From Hydrogenophaga intermedia (lineage in GTDB: Bacteria > Pseudomonadota > Gammaproteobacteria > Burkholderiales > Burkholderiaceae_C), in assembly GCF_000723405.1 (NCBI RefSeq), contig NZ_CCAE010000002.1:124001-188000 (forward strand): a stretch of DNA of 64,000 nt, given 5' to 3'. The notes under the pieces are model-generated. The model did no database searches, was not told the origin of the DNA, and worked only from the letters and a program-made list of their open reading frames with translations. This document shows positions 51,995-60,570 of this stretch, piece by piece; within the stretch, counting starts at the first letter, position 1, and each line of letters starts with the position of its first letter. The translations under genes were made by a program, and so were the position numbers.

Positions 51995-52463
51995 GCCCGC
52001 GCGGGCCTTCAAGGTCCCGCAGTCGGTGCTGGTGGTCATTCACACCCCCGCACTCGAGGTGCTGCTGATCGAGCGCGCCGATGCGCCAGGCTTCTGGCAG
52101 TCGGTCACCGGCTCCAAGGACACGTTCGACGAGCCCTTCGAGCGCACCGCCGCGCGCGAGGTGCAGGAGGAAACCGGTCTCGACGCCGGGGCCTCGGACC
52201 ACGCCCTGCGCGACTGGGGCCTGGAGAACGTCTACGAGATCTACCCCCAGTGGCGCCACCGCTACGCGCCGGGGGTCACGCACAACACCGAGCGCGTGTT
52301 TGGCCTGTGTGTGCCGCGCCCGGTGCCGGTGCGACTGGAACCACGCGAGCACCGCGACCAGGTGTGGTTGCCTTGGCGCGACGCGGTGGAGCGCTGCTTC
52401 TCACCGTCCAATGCCGAAGCCATCGCCTGGCTGCCTCGGCTTGGCGGGATGCCGAGGCAGTAG
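51984..52463 (+). CDS. nudB: Dihydroneopterin triphosphate diphosphatase (NudB-type Nudix)
   Basis: A 159-residue Nudix protein. The Nudix box is in VTGSKDTFDEPFERTAAREV and QEETGL, the usual NudB pattern, and the surrounding sequence (VPQSVLVVIHTPALEVLLIERAD, YEIYPQWRHRYAPGVTHNTE, in parts) matches enzymes that remove pyrophosphate from dihydroneopterin triphosphate in folate synthesis. I chose a GTG at 51984, which overlaps the previous gene by 11 bases; a TTG at 51969 is possible. nudB after aspS is also the E. coli order, here with three genes inserted. Confidence 0.85.
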   Translation: MGAEPARAFKVPQSVLVVIHTPALEVLLIERADAPGFWQSVTGSKDTFDEPFERTAAREVQEETGLDAGASDHALRDWGLENVYEIYPQWRHRYAPGVTHNTERVFGLCVPRPVPVRLEPREHRDQVWLPWRDAVERCFSPSNAEAIAWLPRLGGMPRQ

Positions 52464-52564
52464 GGCCATGCCGTCCGGCCGCGTGGAGGGGCGTCCGGCG
52501 CGCGTGCGGATGGGCCGGGGCCGCAGGCACGGATGCTGCCGCGCCTCGCGCTTCACCCACCACC

Positions 52565-53104
52565 ATGTCTCGCTCCGATCGATCGCCCGCCGCGCGGGCC
52601 CTGCACGCACCACGTGTGCGCGCCATCCAGCCCGCCACGCTCCTTCGCCTCATGCGGCGCCTCTGTGGTGCCTCGACGTCGCCCGCGCACACCCAGCGAA
52701 GCCAACCGGCCGGCCGTCTGAGCCTGCCACCCGGGGGCGAGTTCCGCTTCCTGCCCGACCTGGGCAAGGCGGGCTGGCAGCACCTGCTGTTCGACGTCAA
52801 ACTCGCTGGCGGTGGGCGCCGCCGTGTGGATTTGCGCGTGGGCGTGCAGGCGGCCGACGACCTGCTCACGGGCGACGCCTTGGTGGTGGTGGACACCGCG
52901 GCGGGAGCAGCCTTGCCCCGCCCCTGGCTGCGCGTGGGCCAGTCACTTGCCGGCGGCCTGCGGCTCTTCGGGGCGGGTGGTTTCGCCTACGCGCCCTGCG
53001 CGCACTTCGTCGGCAGCGAGACCTTCGCCTACCCGGCCACCGATGCCTCAGGCGAGGTCGTGGTCGTGCACGTGGCCGTTCACCTGCGCGCCACCCGACA
53101 CTGA
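52565..53104 (+). CDS. Hypothetical protein with a cadherin-like/VCBS-type C-terminal motif
   Basis: A 179-residue protein that I cannot name. The first 45 residues are basic and Ala/Arg-rich without a signal peptide. The rest looks like two beta-sandwich units: GGEFRFLPDLGKAGWQHLLFDV and, near the end, GGFAYAPCAHFVGSETFAYPATDASG followed by alternating hydrophobic strands (VVVVHVAVHL). The second stretch fits the pattern of bacterial cadherin-like or VCBS repeats (G-F-x-Y-x-P ... F-x-Y ... D-x-x-G). It lies between nudB and an EEP-family gene, all on the same strand. The start at 52565 is tentative. Confidence 0.5.
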   Translation: MSRSDRSPAARALHAPRVRAIQPATLLRLMRRLCGASTSPAHTQRSQPAGRLSLPPGGEFRFLPDLGKAGWQHLLFDVKLAGGGRRRVDLRVGVQAADDLLTGDALVVVDTAAGAALPRPWLRVGQSLAGGLRLFGAGGFAYAPCAHFVGSETFAYPATDASGEVVVVHVAVHLRATRH

Positions 53105-53165
53105 GGGCCGGTTCGCCATCCCGGCCATCGGCGCCGGGTGTGCGGCGCGTGCGATCATGCGCGCC

Positions 53166-53897
53166 ATGAGCATGGTGCGCGTGGCGACCTACAACATCCA
53201 CAAGGGCGTGCAGGGCCTGGGCCCGGCGCGCCGGCTCGAGATCCACAACCTCGTGCACGCCGTCGAGCAGTTCGACGCCGACATCGTCTGCCTGCAGGAG
53301 GTGCGCAGCCACCACCGCAAGCTCGAGCGTTATTTCACCCGCTGGCCCGAGATGGACCAGGCCGGATACCTCTCCCCCGAGGGCTACGAGGCCGTCTACC
53401 GCAGCAACGCCATCACGAAACACGGCGAGCACGGCAATGCGCTGCTGTCGCGCTGGCCGGTGGTGGGCGTCGGGCACTCCGATATGTCCGACCACCGCTT
53501 CGAGCAGCGCGGCCTGCTGCACGTGCACCTGCTGGTGGACGGCGTGGAGCTGCACGTGGTGGTGGTGCACCTGGGCCTGGTGCACGCCAGCCGCGAGCGC
53601 CAGGTCGCGCGTCTGGGCGAGTTCATCGCGCGCGAGGTGCCTGCCGGCGCGCCGGTGGTGGTGGCGGGAGACTTCAACGACTGGAGCGCGCAACTGCTCA
53701 AGCCCATGGCCGCGCTCGACCTGCACACCTTCGAGGGCATCCGCCTGCCCACTTTTCCGGCGCGCCTGCCGCTGCTTCACCTGGACCGCATCTTCTTCCG
53801 TGGCCTGCGCCCCGTCTCCGCCCACGTGCCGCACGGGCGCGCCTGGCGCCGCATGTCCGACCACCTGCCGCTGATCGCGGACCTTGAACTGACGTGA
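53166..53897 (+). CDS. Endonuclease/exonuclease/phosphatase family protein
   Basis: A 243-residue metal-dependent phosphodiesterase of the EEP fold. Catalytic motifs are ATYNIHKG, CLQEVRSHH, GDFNDWS and the final SDHLPLIADL. Homologues often sit beside a phospholipase D-type cardiolipin synthase in Burkholderiales, as here, which suggests a lipid-related substrate, but nucleic acid is also possible. I chose the ATG at 53166 (MSMVRVATYN); an ATG at 53157 would add three residues. Its stop overlaps the next GTG start (GTGA). Confidence 0.85.
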   Translation: MSMVRVATYNIHKGVQGLGPARRLEIHNLVHAVEQFDADIVCLQEVRSHHRKLERYFTRWPEMDQAGYLSPEGYEAVYRSNAITKHGEHGNALLSRWPVVGVGHSDMSDHRFEQRGLLHVHLLVDGVELHVVVVHLGLVHASRERQVARLGEFIAREVPAGAPVVVAGDFNDWSAQLLKPMAALDLHTFEGIRLPTFPARLPLLHLDRIFFRGLRPVSAHVPHGRAWRRMSDHLPLIADLELT

Positions 53898-55171
53898 GAC
53901 GCCTGCACGCGACCATGAAGCCCGGGCACCAGTTGGTGCTGCTGGTGGGCGGTGACGAGTTGTTCCCCGCGCTCATCGAAGCGATGGACGCGGCGCGCCA
54001 GGTGGTGCACCTGGAGACCTACATCTTCGAGTTCGCGGGTTCGGCCCTGGGCGTGGCCGAGGCACTGGAGCGCACCGCGCGCCGCGGCGTGGAGGTTCGA
54101 CTGGTGGTCGACGGCGTGGGCACGCCCGTGATGCCGCAGGAGTGGCGCCAGCGCTTCGACGCGGCGGGCGTGCAGTGGCGCATCTACTCGCCGCTCGGCC
54201 GCTTCGGCCTGCTGTTTCCCCGGCTGTGGCGCCGGCTGCACCGCAAGCTCTGCGTGGTGGACGGCACGGTGGGTTTCTGCGGCGGCGTGAACATCATCGA
54301 CGACCGCGACGACGTGGCCCTGGGCCGGCTCGACGAGCCGCGCCTGGACTACTCGCTGCGCGTGGCCGGCCCGCTGGTGCAGGACATGACCGAGACCATG
54401 GAGCAACTGTGGTGGCGCCTGAAGGCCGCGCGCGCGGCCCGCCAGCGGGAGTTCGCGGCGGCCTGGCAGGCCTTGCGGGGATCGAGTGGCTCCGGTCGGG
54501 GCGACTTCTCCAGGCTCCTGCGCAAGCTGGGTCACCGGGCGCGCGGCCTCGCGGGCGCGAGCGACGAGGAAGGCAGCACCCTGATGGGCGTGGACGACGC
54601 GCGCGCCGCGCTGCTGCTGCGCGACAACGTCGCGCACCGCCACGACATCGAACGCTCCTACCTCAAGGCCATCGGTGAGGCGCGCCACGAGGTCCTGATC
54701 GTCAACGCCTACTTCATCCCTGGGCGCAAGCTGCGCAAGGCCCTGTTGATGGCCGTGCAGCGCGGCGTGCGCGTGCGCCTGCTGCTGCAGGGGCGCTACG
54801 AACACTTTCTGCAGTACCGCGCCGCGCGGCCGGTGCTCAAGCGCCTGGTCAACGCGGGCATGGAAATCTGCGAGTACGCGCCGAGCGCGCTGCACGCCAA
54901 GGTGGCGGTGGTGGACGAGCGCTGGGCCACGGTGGGCTCCACCAACCTCGACCCTCTGTCCATGCTGCTGGCGCGCGAGGCCAACGTGACGACCACCGAC
55001 CGGCGTTTCGCCGCGCTGTTGCGCGAGCACCTGGACGACATCGTCTGCCACCGCAGCAACCGCATGGAGGCACACGCGCTGAACAGCCGACCCTGGGGCG
55101 AGCGCATCCTGGACCGCATCGCCTTCGGCGTGATGCGCACCGTACTTTTCCTTACCGGCCACAGGTATTGA
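53894..55171 (+). CDS. clsB: Cardiolipin synthase ClsB-type (phospholipase D family)
   Basis: A 425-residue protein with two HKD motifs: HRKLCVVDGTVGFCGG at 116 onward and HAKVAVVDERWATVGSTN at about 334. It lacks the N-terminal membrane helices of ClsA, and the length and text (ETYIFEF, NAYFIPGRKLRKAL) fit ClsB. It would join two phosphatidylglycerols, or PG with PE or alcohols. The GTG start at 53894 overlaps the EEP gene; an internal ATG (MKPGHQL) is an alternative. With plsC and a cdsA-like gene near 61 kb the window holds several phospholipid genes. Confidence 0.9.
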   Translation: MRRLHATMKPGHQLVLLVGGDELFPALIEAMDAARQVVHLETYIFEFAGSALGVAEALERTARRGVEVRLVVDGVGTPVMPQEWRQRFDAAGVQWRIYSPLGRFGLLFPRLWRRLHRKLCVVDGTVGFCGGVNIIDDRDDVALGRLDEPRLDYSLRVAGPLVQDMTETMEQLWWRLKAARAARQREFAAAWQALRGSSGSGRGDFSRLLRKLGHRARGLAGASDEEGSTLMGVDDARAALLLRDNVAHRHDIERSYLKAIGEARHEVLIVNAYFIPGRKLRKALLMAVQRGVRVRLLLQGRYEHFLQYRAARPVLKRLVNAGMEICEYAPSALHAKVAVVDERWATVGSTNLDPLSMLLAREANVTTTDRRFAALLREHLDDIVCHRSNRMEAHALNSRPWGERILDRIAFGVMRTVLFLTGHRY

Positions 55172-55201
55172 GGCCGGTCGGGTCGCCCTCACGTCGTTGA
55201 A

Positions 55202-56254
55202 ATGCAGGACCTGATCGTCCAGCGCCCACAGGGCCTCTACTGCCCGCCCGGCGACTTCTACATCGACCCCTGGCGCCGCGTGGACCGCTCGGTGATCACG
55301 CACGCGCACGCCGACCACGCACGCATCGGCCACGCGCACTACTTGGCGGCCACGCCCGGTGCCGGCCTGCTGCGCGCCAGGCTGGGCGAAGGCATCAACC
55401 TGCAGACGCTGGACTACGGCGAAACCATCACGCACAACGGCGTGCGCATCAGCCTGCACCCGGCCGGCCACGTGCTGGGCTCCGCCCAGGTGCGCGTGGA
55501 ACATCAGGGCCGCGTCTGGGTCGCCAGCGGCGACTACCGCCCCACGCCCGCAGGCGCCGTGCCGGACCGCACCTGCGCGCCCTTCGAGCCGGTGCGCTGC
55601 GACACCTTCATCACCGAATCCACCTTCGGCTTGCCCATCTACCGCTGGCGGCCCGATCACGAGCTGTTCGCCGAAGTCAACCGCTGGTGGGCCGACAACG
55701 CGGCCGCCGGGCGCGCGAGCGTGCTGTGCTGCTACAGCCTGGGCAAGGCCCAGCGCCTGCTCGGCGGCGTGGACCCGTCCATCGGCCCCATCGTCTGCCA
55801 CGGCGCGGTGGAGCCGCTCAACCGCGCCTACCGTGCGGCCGGTATCGACCTGCCGCCCACCCTGGCCGTGGACGAGGTGCAGGACAAGGCCGACCTGCGC
55901 CGCGCATTGGTGCTGTGCCCGGGTCAGGCGCTGTCTTCGCCCTGGATGCGCCGCTTCGGCGACATCAGCGACGCCTTCGCCAGCGGCTGGATGCAGATCC
56001 GTGGCTGGCGCCGCCGCATGGGGCACGACCGTGGCTTCGTCATCAGCGACCACGCCGACTGGCCGGGCCTGCTCTCGGCCATCGGCGCCACCGGTGCCCA
56101 GCGCGTGATCGTCACCCACGGCAGCGTGCCCACGCTGGTGCGCTACCTGCAGGAGCAGGGCCTGCAGGCCGAGGGCTTCAAGACCGAGTATGGCGGCGAA
56201 GGCAGCGGCGACGACGACCAGGAGGCCGTGGCCAGCGCGGCGCCGGCCGCATGA
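55202..56254 (+). CDS. Ligase-associated DNA exonuclease (metallo-beta-lactamase fold)
   Basis: A 350-residue protein of the beta-CASP/SNM1-like group seen next to ATP-dependent bacterial ligases. The start LYCPPGDFYIDPWRRVDRSVITHAHADHAR is diagnostic (quoted in part: GDFYIDPW, THAHADHAR with His34, His36, Asp38, His39 as metal ligands). HPAGHVLGSAQ, ASGDYRP, ESTFGLP and SDHADW give the remaining metal motifs. It probably trims DNA ends for repair. The stop overlaps the ligase ATG (ATGA). Confidence 0.9.
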   Translation: MQDLIVQRPQGLYCPPGDFYIDPWRRVDRSVITHAHADHARIGHAHYLAATPGAGLLRARLGEGINLQTLDYGETITHNGVRISLHPAGHVLGSAQVRVEHQGRVWVASGDYRPTPAGAVPDRTCAPFEPVRCDTFITESTFGLPIYRWRPDHELFAEVNRWWADNAAAGRASVLCCYSLGKAQRLLGGVDPSIGPIVCHGAVEPLNRAYRAAGIDLPPTLAVDEVQDKADLRRALVLCPGQALSSPWMRRFGDISDAFASGWMQIRGWRRRMGHDRGFVISDHADWPGLLSAIGATGAQRVIVTHGSVPTLVRYLQEQGLQAEGFKTEYGGEGSGDDDQEAVASAAPAA

Positions 56255-57996
56255 AGCGCTTCGGTGCCTTGTTCGCCGAACTCGACGCGAGCACCTCCAC
56301 CCACGCCAAGGTGGCCGCGCTGGTGCGCTACCTGCGCGAGGCGCCCGACGAGGACGCGGCCTGGGCGATGTACTTCCTGGCCGGTGGCAAGCCGCGCCAG
56401 CTCGTCCGCACCGCGCAATTGCGCGCGCTGGCACTGCAGGCTTCGGGCCTGCCCGAGTGGCTGTTCGAAGAAAGCTACCAGGCCGTGGGCGATCTGGCCG
56501 AAACCATCGCCCTGGTGCTGCCTGCGCCGGCCGATGGTGGCGGTGCGCGGGGCCTGCACGCCTGGATGACCGAGCGCCTGCTGCCGCTGCGCGGCGCCGA
56601 CGAGGGCACCGTGGCCTTGGCCGTGCGCGATTGCTGGGCCGAGCTCGACAGCCTGGGCCGCTTCCTCTTCGTCAAGCTGGTGGGCGGGGGCTTTCGCGTG
56701 GGCGTGAGCAAGCTGCTGGTGCAGCGCGCCGCGGCCGAGTTCGCGGGCCTGGATCCCAAACTGGTGGCCGCGCGCATGATGGGCTACACCGACGGCAAGC
56801 GCGAACCCACGGCTGACGCCTGGCGCGCCATCGTGGCACCGGCCGATGGCGAGGCTGCCGCGCGGGACCCGAGCCAGCCCTATCCCTTCTTTCTCGCGCA
56901 GGCCTTGGCCAGCGAGCCGGACGAGGCCTCGCTCGGCCCGGCCAGCGACTGGCTCGCGGAATGGAAGTTCGACGGCATTCGCGGCCAGATCGTCCAGCGC
57001 GCGGGCCGCGTGTGGGTGTGGTCGCGCGGCGAGGAGCTGATGACCGACCGTTTCCCCGAACTGGAGCGCCTGGCCGCCGCCTGGCCCGACGGCACCGTGG
57101 TCGATGGCGAGATCGTGGCCTGGGACGCGCTGGCCGCGCCGCTGCCGGGCAGCGAGACCCTGGGCCGGCCCGGGCCCTTCGCGACGCTGCAGCAGCGCAT
57201 CGGCCGCAAGACGCTCAGCGCGCGTGTGCTGGCTGAAGCGCCCGCGGGCTTCATCGCCTACGACCTGCTGGAGCAGGGCGGCCAGGACCTGCGCGCACAG
57301 CCCCAGCACGCGCGCCGCGCCGCGCTGGAGGCCCTGGCGGGTGCCTGCGTGCCGCCCTTGCCGTGCTCACCGCTGTTGACGGCGCCCGACTGGGCGACGC
57401 TGGCCGAGCGGCGCGCGCGCTCGCGCGAACTCGGTGTCGAGGGCCTGATGCTCAAGCACCGCGACAGCGCCTACGGCACGGGCCGCGTGAAGCGATCGGG
57501 CGAGGCCGGCGAGCGCCTGGCCTGGTGGAAGTGGAAGATCGACCCGCTCACCGTGGACGGCGTGCTGATCTACGCCCAGGCCGGCCACGGGCGGCGCGCC
57601 TCGGTCTACACCGACTACACCTTCGCCGTGTGGAACCGCGCGCCGCGCGACGCGGCCGAGGCCCAGGCCGTGGTCGAGGCCATCACCGAGCGCCGCCCGG
57701 CCGACCCCGAGGGCCTGCAACTCGTCTCCTTCACCAAGGCCTACTCGGGCCTGAGCGACGCCGAGTTTCGAGCCGTGGACGCGGTGATCCGCGAGACCAC
57801 GCTGGAGAACTTCGGCCCGGTGCGCAGCGTGCGGCCCACGCTGGTGGTGGAACTGGCCTTCGAAGGCATCGCGCGCAGCAAGCGCCACAAAAGTGGCGTG
57901 GCCTTGCGCTTCCCGCGCATGCTGCGCGTGCGCGAGGACAAGCCGCTGCACGAGGCCAACACCCTGGCCGACCTGGAAGCCCTGTTGTCGGCCTGA
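56251..57996 (+). CDS. ATP-dependent DNA ligase (LigB/C type, exonuclease-associated)
   Basis: A 581-residue ligase. An N-terminal DNA-binding domain (1-200, FGALFAELDASTSTHAKVAAL in part) is followed by the nucleotidyltransferase domain with motif I EWKFDGIRGQ (Lys239 takes AMP), motif III-like FIAYDLLE, motif IV EGLMLKH and motif V WWKWKIDP, then an OB-fold. Such ligases usually occur with the MBL exonuclease, an Lhr helicase and a metallophosphoesterase; the last two are not adjacent here. It is dispensable for replication where LigA exists and is presumed to act in repair. Confidence 0.93.
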   Translation: MKRFGALFAELDASTSTHAKVAALVRYLREAPDEDAAWAMYFLAGGKPRQLVRTAQLRALALQASGLPEWLFEESYQAVGDLAETIALVLPAPADGGGARGLHAWMTERLLPLRGADEGTVALAVRDCWAELDSLGRFLFVKLVGGGFRVGVSKLLVQRAAAEFAGLDPKLVAARMMGYTDGKREPTADAWRAIVAPADGEAAARDPSQPYPFFLAQALASEPDEASLGPASDWLAEWKFDGIRGQIVQRAGRVWVWSRGEELMTDRFPELERLAAAWPDGTVVDGEIVAWDALAAPLPGSETLGRPGPFATLQQRIGRKTLSARVLAEAPAGFIAYDLLEQGGQDLRAQPQHARRAALEALAGACVPPLPCSPLLTAPDWATLAERRARSRELGVEGLMLKHRDSAYGTGRVKRSGEAGERLAWWKWKIDPLTVDGVLIYAQAGHGRRASVYTDYTFAVWNRAPRDAAEAQAVVEAITERRPADPEGLQLVSFTKAYSGLSDAEFRAVDAVIRETTLENFGPVRSVRPTLVVELAFEGIARSKRHKSGVALRFPRMLRVREDKPLHEANTLADLEALLSA

Positions 57997-58058
57997 GGCG
58001 CTTGCAGGGCAGGGCGCGACCACCGGCCAAGCTGTGGCGCCGACCTTGTGACGCAAAC

Positions 58059-58931
58059 TCAGCCGGGGCGCTTTCTCGCGGCCAGGGCGATGGCCCCCAT
58101 CGCCGCCGCGACGACCACCGCCATGCCCGCCATGCGCTGGGCACCCAGTTGTTCCTGAAACAACAGCCAACCGATCGCCAGCGAGAGCACCACGCTGGTG
58201 TACTGCAGCGACGCGGGGACCATGGGGTCTCCTCGCCCGAAGGCCTTGGATACACCCAGTTGACCCCAGGCGCCCAACCAACCGGCCAGCGCCAGCAGCG
58301 CGAAGTCGCCGATGCCGGCGGTGGTGATGGTGTGGAGCACGCGCGTGAACGGCAGGCTGAGCAGAGCGCCCAGCAAGCAGAAGTAGAAGACCATCTGCCA
58401 CTCGTTCTGGCCAACCGCTTTCAAGCTCTTCACGTCCTTGAAGGCCATCGCGCCGAACAAGGCCCCCAGCACACCGATGGCGAAGGCCCCTGCCTGGTGG
58501 CCCATGTCCATCGACGTGCCGAAGGGGTTCATCATCAGCAGCACGCCGATGAACCCGACGCAGAGCAGGGCCGTTTGCCTGGTCGTGGGTGCGCTCCGGC
58601 GGTCCTTGTCCAAGTGAAGCAGCAAGCCCAGGAACAGCGGTGACATGTAGTTGAGCGTGACCGACACCCCCAGGGGCAGCGACCCCAGGGTGTGGTACCA
58701 GGCTCCCATGGCCACGCAGCCGAAGGCGGCGCGACGGGCGTGCAGTCCGATTGCCGTGGTGCGCAAGGGGAATCGCATGAGCCGCTGGAGCAGCAACACC
58801 CATCCCGCCGAGCACGCCAGGCGCAGAAACAGCAAGTCGCCGACGCCGAAGTGGTCCGATTGCTGTTTGATGATCAAGGCCATCAAGGTGAAGCACGCTG
58901 AAGCCATCAGCATCCACAGGGCGCTCGTCAT
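58059..58931 (-). CDS. EamA/RhaT-family DMT transporter
   Basis: A 290-residue membrane protein with ten predicted helices in two EamA repeats (about 1-135 and 150-285). Features include MASACFTLMALIIKQ at the start, NYMSPLFLGLLLHLD in the first repeat and SLQYTSVVLSLAIGWLLFQE in the second. Substrates in the family are amino acids, drugs and other metabolites; none can be assigned. It lies 15 bases after tauD on the same strand and may be co-transcribed. Codons such as ttg, caa and cgg are commoner than in neighbours, suggesting a separate origin. Confidence 0.88.
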   Translation of the reverse strand: MTSALWMLMASACFTLMALIIKQQSDHFGVGDLLFLRLACSAGWVLLLQRLMRFPLRTTAIGLHARRAAFGCVAMGAWYHTLGSLPLGVSVTLNYMSPLFLGLLLHLDKDRRSAPTTRQTALLCVGFIGVLLMMNPFGTSMDMGHQAGAFAIGVLGALFGAMAFKDVKSLKAVGQNEWQMVFYFCLLGALLSLPFTRVLHTITTAGIGDFALLALAGWLGAWGQLGVSKAFGRGDPMVPASLQYTSVVLSLAIGWLLFQEQLGAQRMAGMAVVVAAAMGAIALAARKRPG

Positions 58932-58946
58932 GGTGCGTGTGGAAAG

Positions 58947-59858
58947 TCAGTCGAACTCGGTGCCGGGAACGACGGTGGTCACCCCGGCCTCGGGCGTGAC
59001 GCCGACGAGGGCGCTGCCGGTCGTGGTGATGCGCAGCATTCGCCGGACTTGGTGAGCCGGCAGATCCTTCGTCGTCGCGGAATGCAGCAGGCTCCGGTTG
59101 TCCCAGACAACGATGTCGTTCGGCCGCCAGCGATGGCGATACACGTAAGCCGGGCGCGTCACGTGTGCCAAGAGCCTGTCGATCAAGGGGTCGCTGTCCA
59201 CTGCATCCATGCCCTCGACGCCGATCACCGAGCCGATGATCCGGGGTGCAATGTGAAGCGACTCCTTGCCGGTTTCCGGGTGGCGTTTGACCAGTGGATG
59301 GATGACTTCCGGCGTGTCCTTCCGCTCTGCTTCGCCGACGAATTTCCAGCGCGCCCAAGGGTCTTCCCTGTTGGGTGACCAGCGGTATTGGTGACGCAGC
59401 CGCAGCTGGCGCAAGAACGTCTTCTCGTCATCGGGCAGATCCTGGAAAGCCGCCTCCACGTTCGCGAAGAGCGTGTCACCGCCTGCGTCGGGAATCTCGA
59501 TCCCCCACAGCATGGTGGCGGCCGCGGTTACGGGCTTGTACGACGAGTCGGCGTGCCAGCCGTCACCAAAGTACTTCATCACATCATTGCGGCCGGGCTC
59601 TGCCTGGTTGGAGAGCATGGTCAGCGCAGGAATCTGCGGATGCCGCATGGCGCGGACGTGATGCACCTCGGCCTTGCCGAAGATGGTTCCGAACGCTGCG
59701 AAGACCTCGGTGGTGATGGCCTGACCGCGCAGCACGATGACTTTGTGGTCGAGATAGGCCTGATGGAGATCGCCTCGGTTGCGTTGCAGTGAGGCTTCGT
59801 TGAGCTGCAGATCGTCGATTTCGGCGGCGAACGTGCCCCCGATTCGTTTTGTCTTCAT
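58947..59858 (-). CDS. TauD/TfdA-family Fe(II)/2-oxoglutarate dioxygenase
   Basis: A 303-residue enzyme. The iron triad is His102 and Asp104 in WHADSSY and His259 in SLLHSATTKDL, and the Arg in VRRMLRITTTG binds 2-oxoglutarate. The fold includes GTIFGKAEVHHV near the start and NRSLLHS near the end. Relatives use taurine, alkylsulfonates, 2,4-D or other small acids; the substrate here is not evident. It is upstream of the EamA transporter, which could move substrate or product. Its first codons (aca, aaa, cga, ggg) depart from the GC-rich style of the window. Confidence 0.88.
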   Translation of the reverse strand: MKTKRIGGTFAAEIDDLQLNEASLQRNRGDLHQAYLDHKVIVLRGQAITTEVFAAFGTIFGKAEVHHVRAMRHPQIPALTMLSNQAEPGRNDVMKYFGDGWHADSSYKPVTAAATMLWGIEIPDAGGDTLFANVEAAFQDLPDDEKTFLRQLRLRHQYRWSPNREDPWARWKFVGEAERKDTPEVIHPLVKRHPETGKESLHIAPRIIGSVIGVEGMDAVDSDPLIDRLLAHVTRPAYVYRHRWRPNDIVVWDNRSLLHSATTKDLPAHQVRRMLRITTTGSALVGVTPEAGVTTVVPGTEFD

Positions 59859-60014
59859 GACTTCCCTGTGACTGGTTCATCGCCCTGTCGGTCCAGATGC
59901 CGGCGAACGGGTTTTCACCGGGCGGCGAGTGTCTTGCATCCGCGGGTTCTGGTGGGCGAAGGACCTGTCACCGTCAGAAAATCCAAACGACGCCGGCCGC
60001 GTCGCGCGCTGCGC

Positions 60015-60563
60015 TCAGTAGTTCCGCCCGCCCTTGTACGCCGCGTGCGTGCGCGCGCGCAGCGGCGCCACGCGTTCGATGGCCGCCGTGGTGCGCGCCA
60101 CCTGCGCGTGCGTGATCGCCAGGCCCAGCGCGTCGGCCGCGTCCTTGCCGGGCAGGCCGGGCAGTTGCAGCAGGCGCTTCACCATTTCCTGCATCTGCTC
60201 CTTGTTGGCGCGGCCGTGGCCGGCCACGGCCTTCTTGAGCTGCAACGCGGTGTACTCGGCCACGCTCAGCCCGTTGGCCACCAGGGCCGTGAGGCAGGCG
60301 CCGCGCGCCTGGCCCAACAGCAGCGTGGCCTGCGGGTTCACGTTCACGAACACGATCTCGCACACCGCCGCCTCGGGCTGGTAGCGGCGCGTGACCTCGG
60401 TGATGCCGTCGAACAGCACCTTCAGGCGCGCCGGCAGCAGCGCGCCGTCTTTCGGGCTGGTCTGGATGGTGCCGCTGGCCACGTAGTGCAGGCGCGGGCC
60501 CTCGGTGTCGATCACGCCGAAGCCGGTGCACTGCAGGCCGGGGTCGATGCCGAGGATTCTCAT
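60015..60563 (-). CDS. ruvC: Crossover junction endodeoxyribonuclease RuvC
   Basis: A 182-residue Holliday junction resolvase. The first catalytic Asp7 is in ILGIDPGLQ, followed by further acidic residues in VCEIVFVN, and the C-terminal [13 protein letters not shown] holds the last acidic pair. The ATG at 60563 starts exactly at the family N-terminus. ruvA and ruvB are not adjacent. It lies 7 bases after the cdsA-like stop on the same strand. The 156 bases between it and tauD contain no clear signal. Confidence 0.97.
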   Translation of the reverse strand: MRILGIDPGLQCTGFGVIDTEGPRLHYVASGTIQTSPKDGALLPARLKVLFDGITEVTRRYQPEAAVCEIVFVNVNPQATLLLGQARGACLTALVANGLSVAEYTALQLKKAVAGHGRANKEQMQEMVKRLLQLPGLPGKDAADALGLAITHAQVARTTAAIERVAPLRARTHAAYKGGRNY

Positions 60564-60570
60564 GAGGGGT

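Noticed and set aside
53777-56434. Minus-strand open frame of 885 codons opposite clsB and the exonuclease
   Set aside because: Low-complexity Arg/His/Ala text without motifs; the plus-strand genes carry intact HKD and metallo-beta-lactamase motifs.
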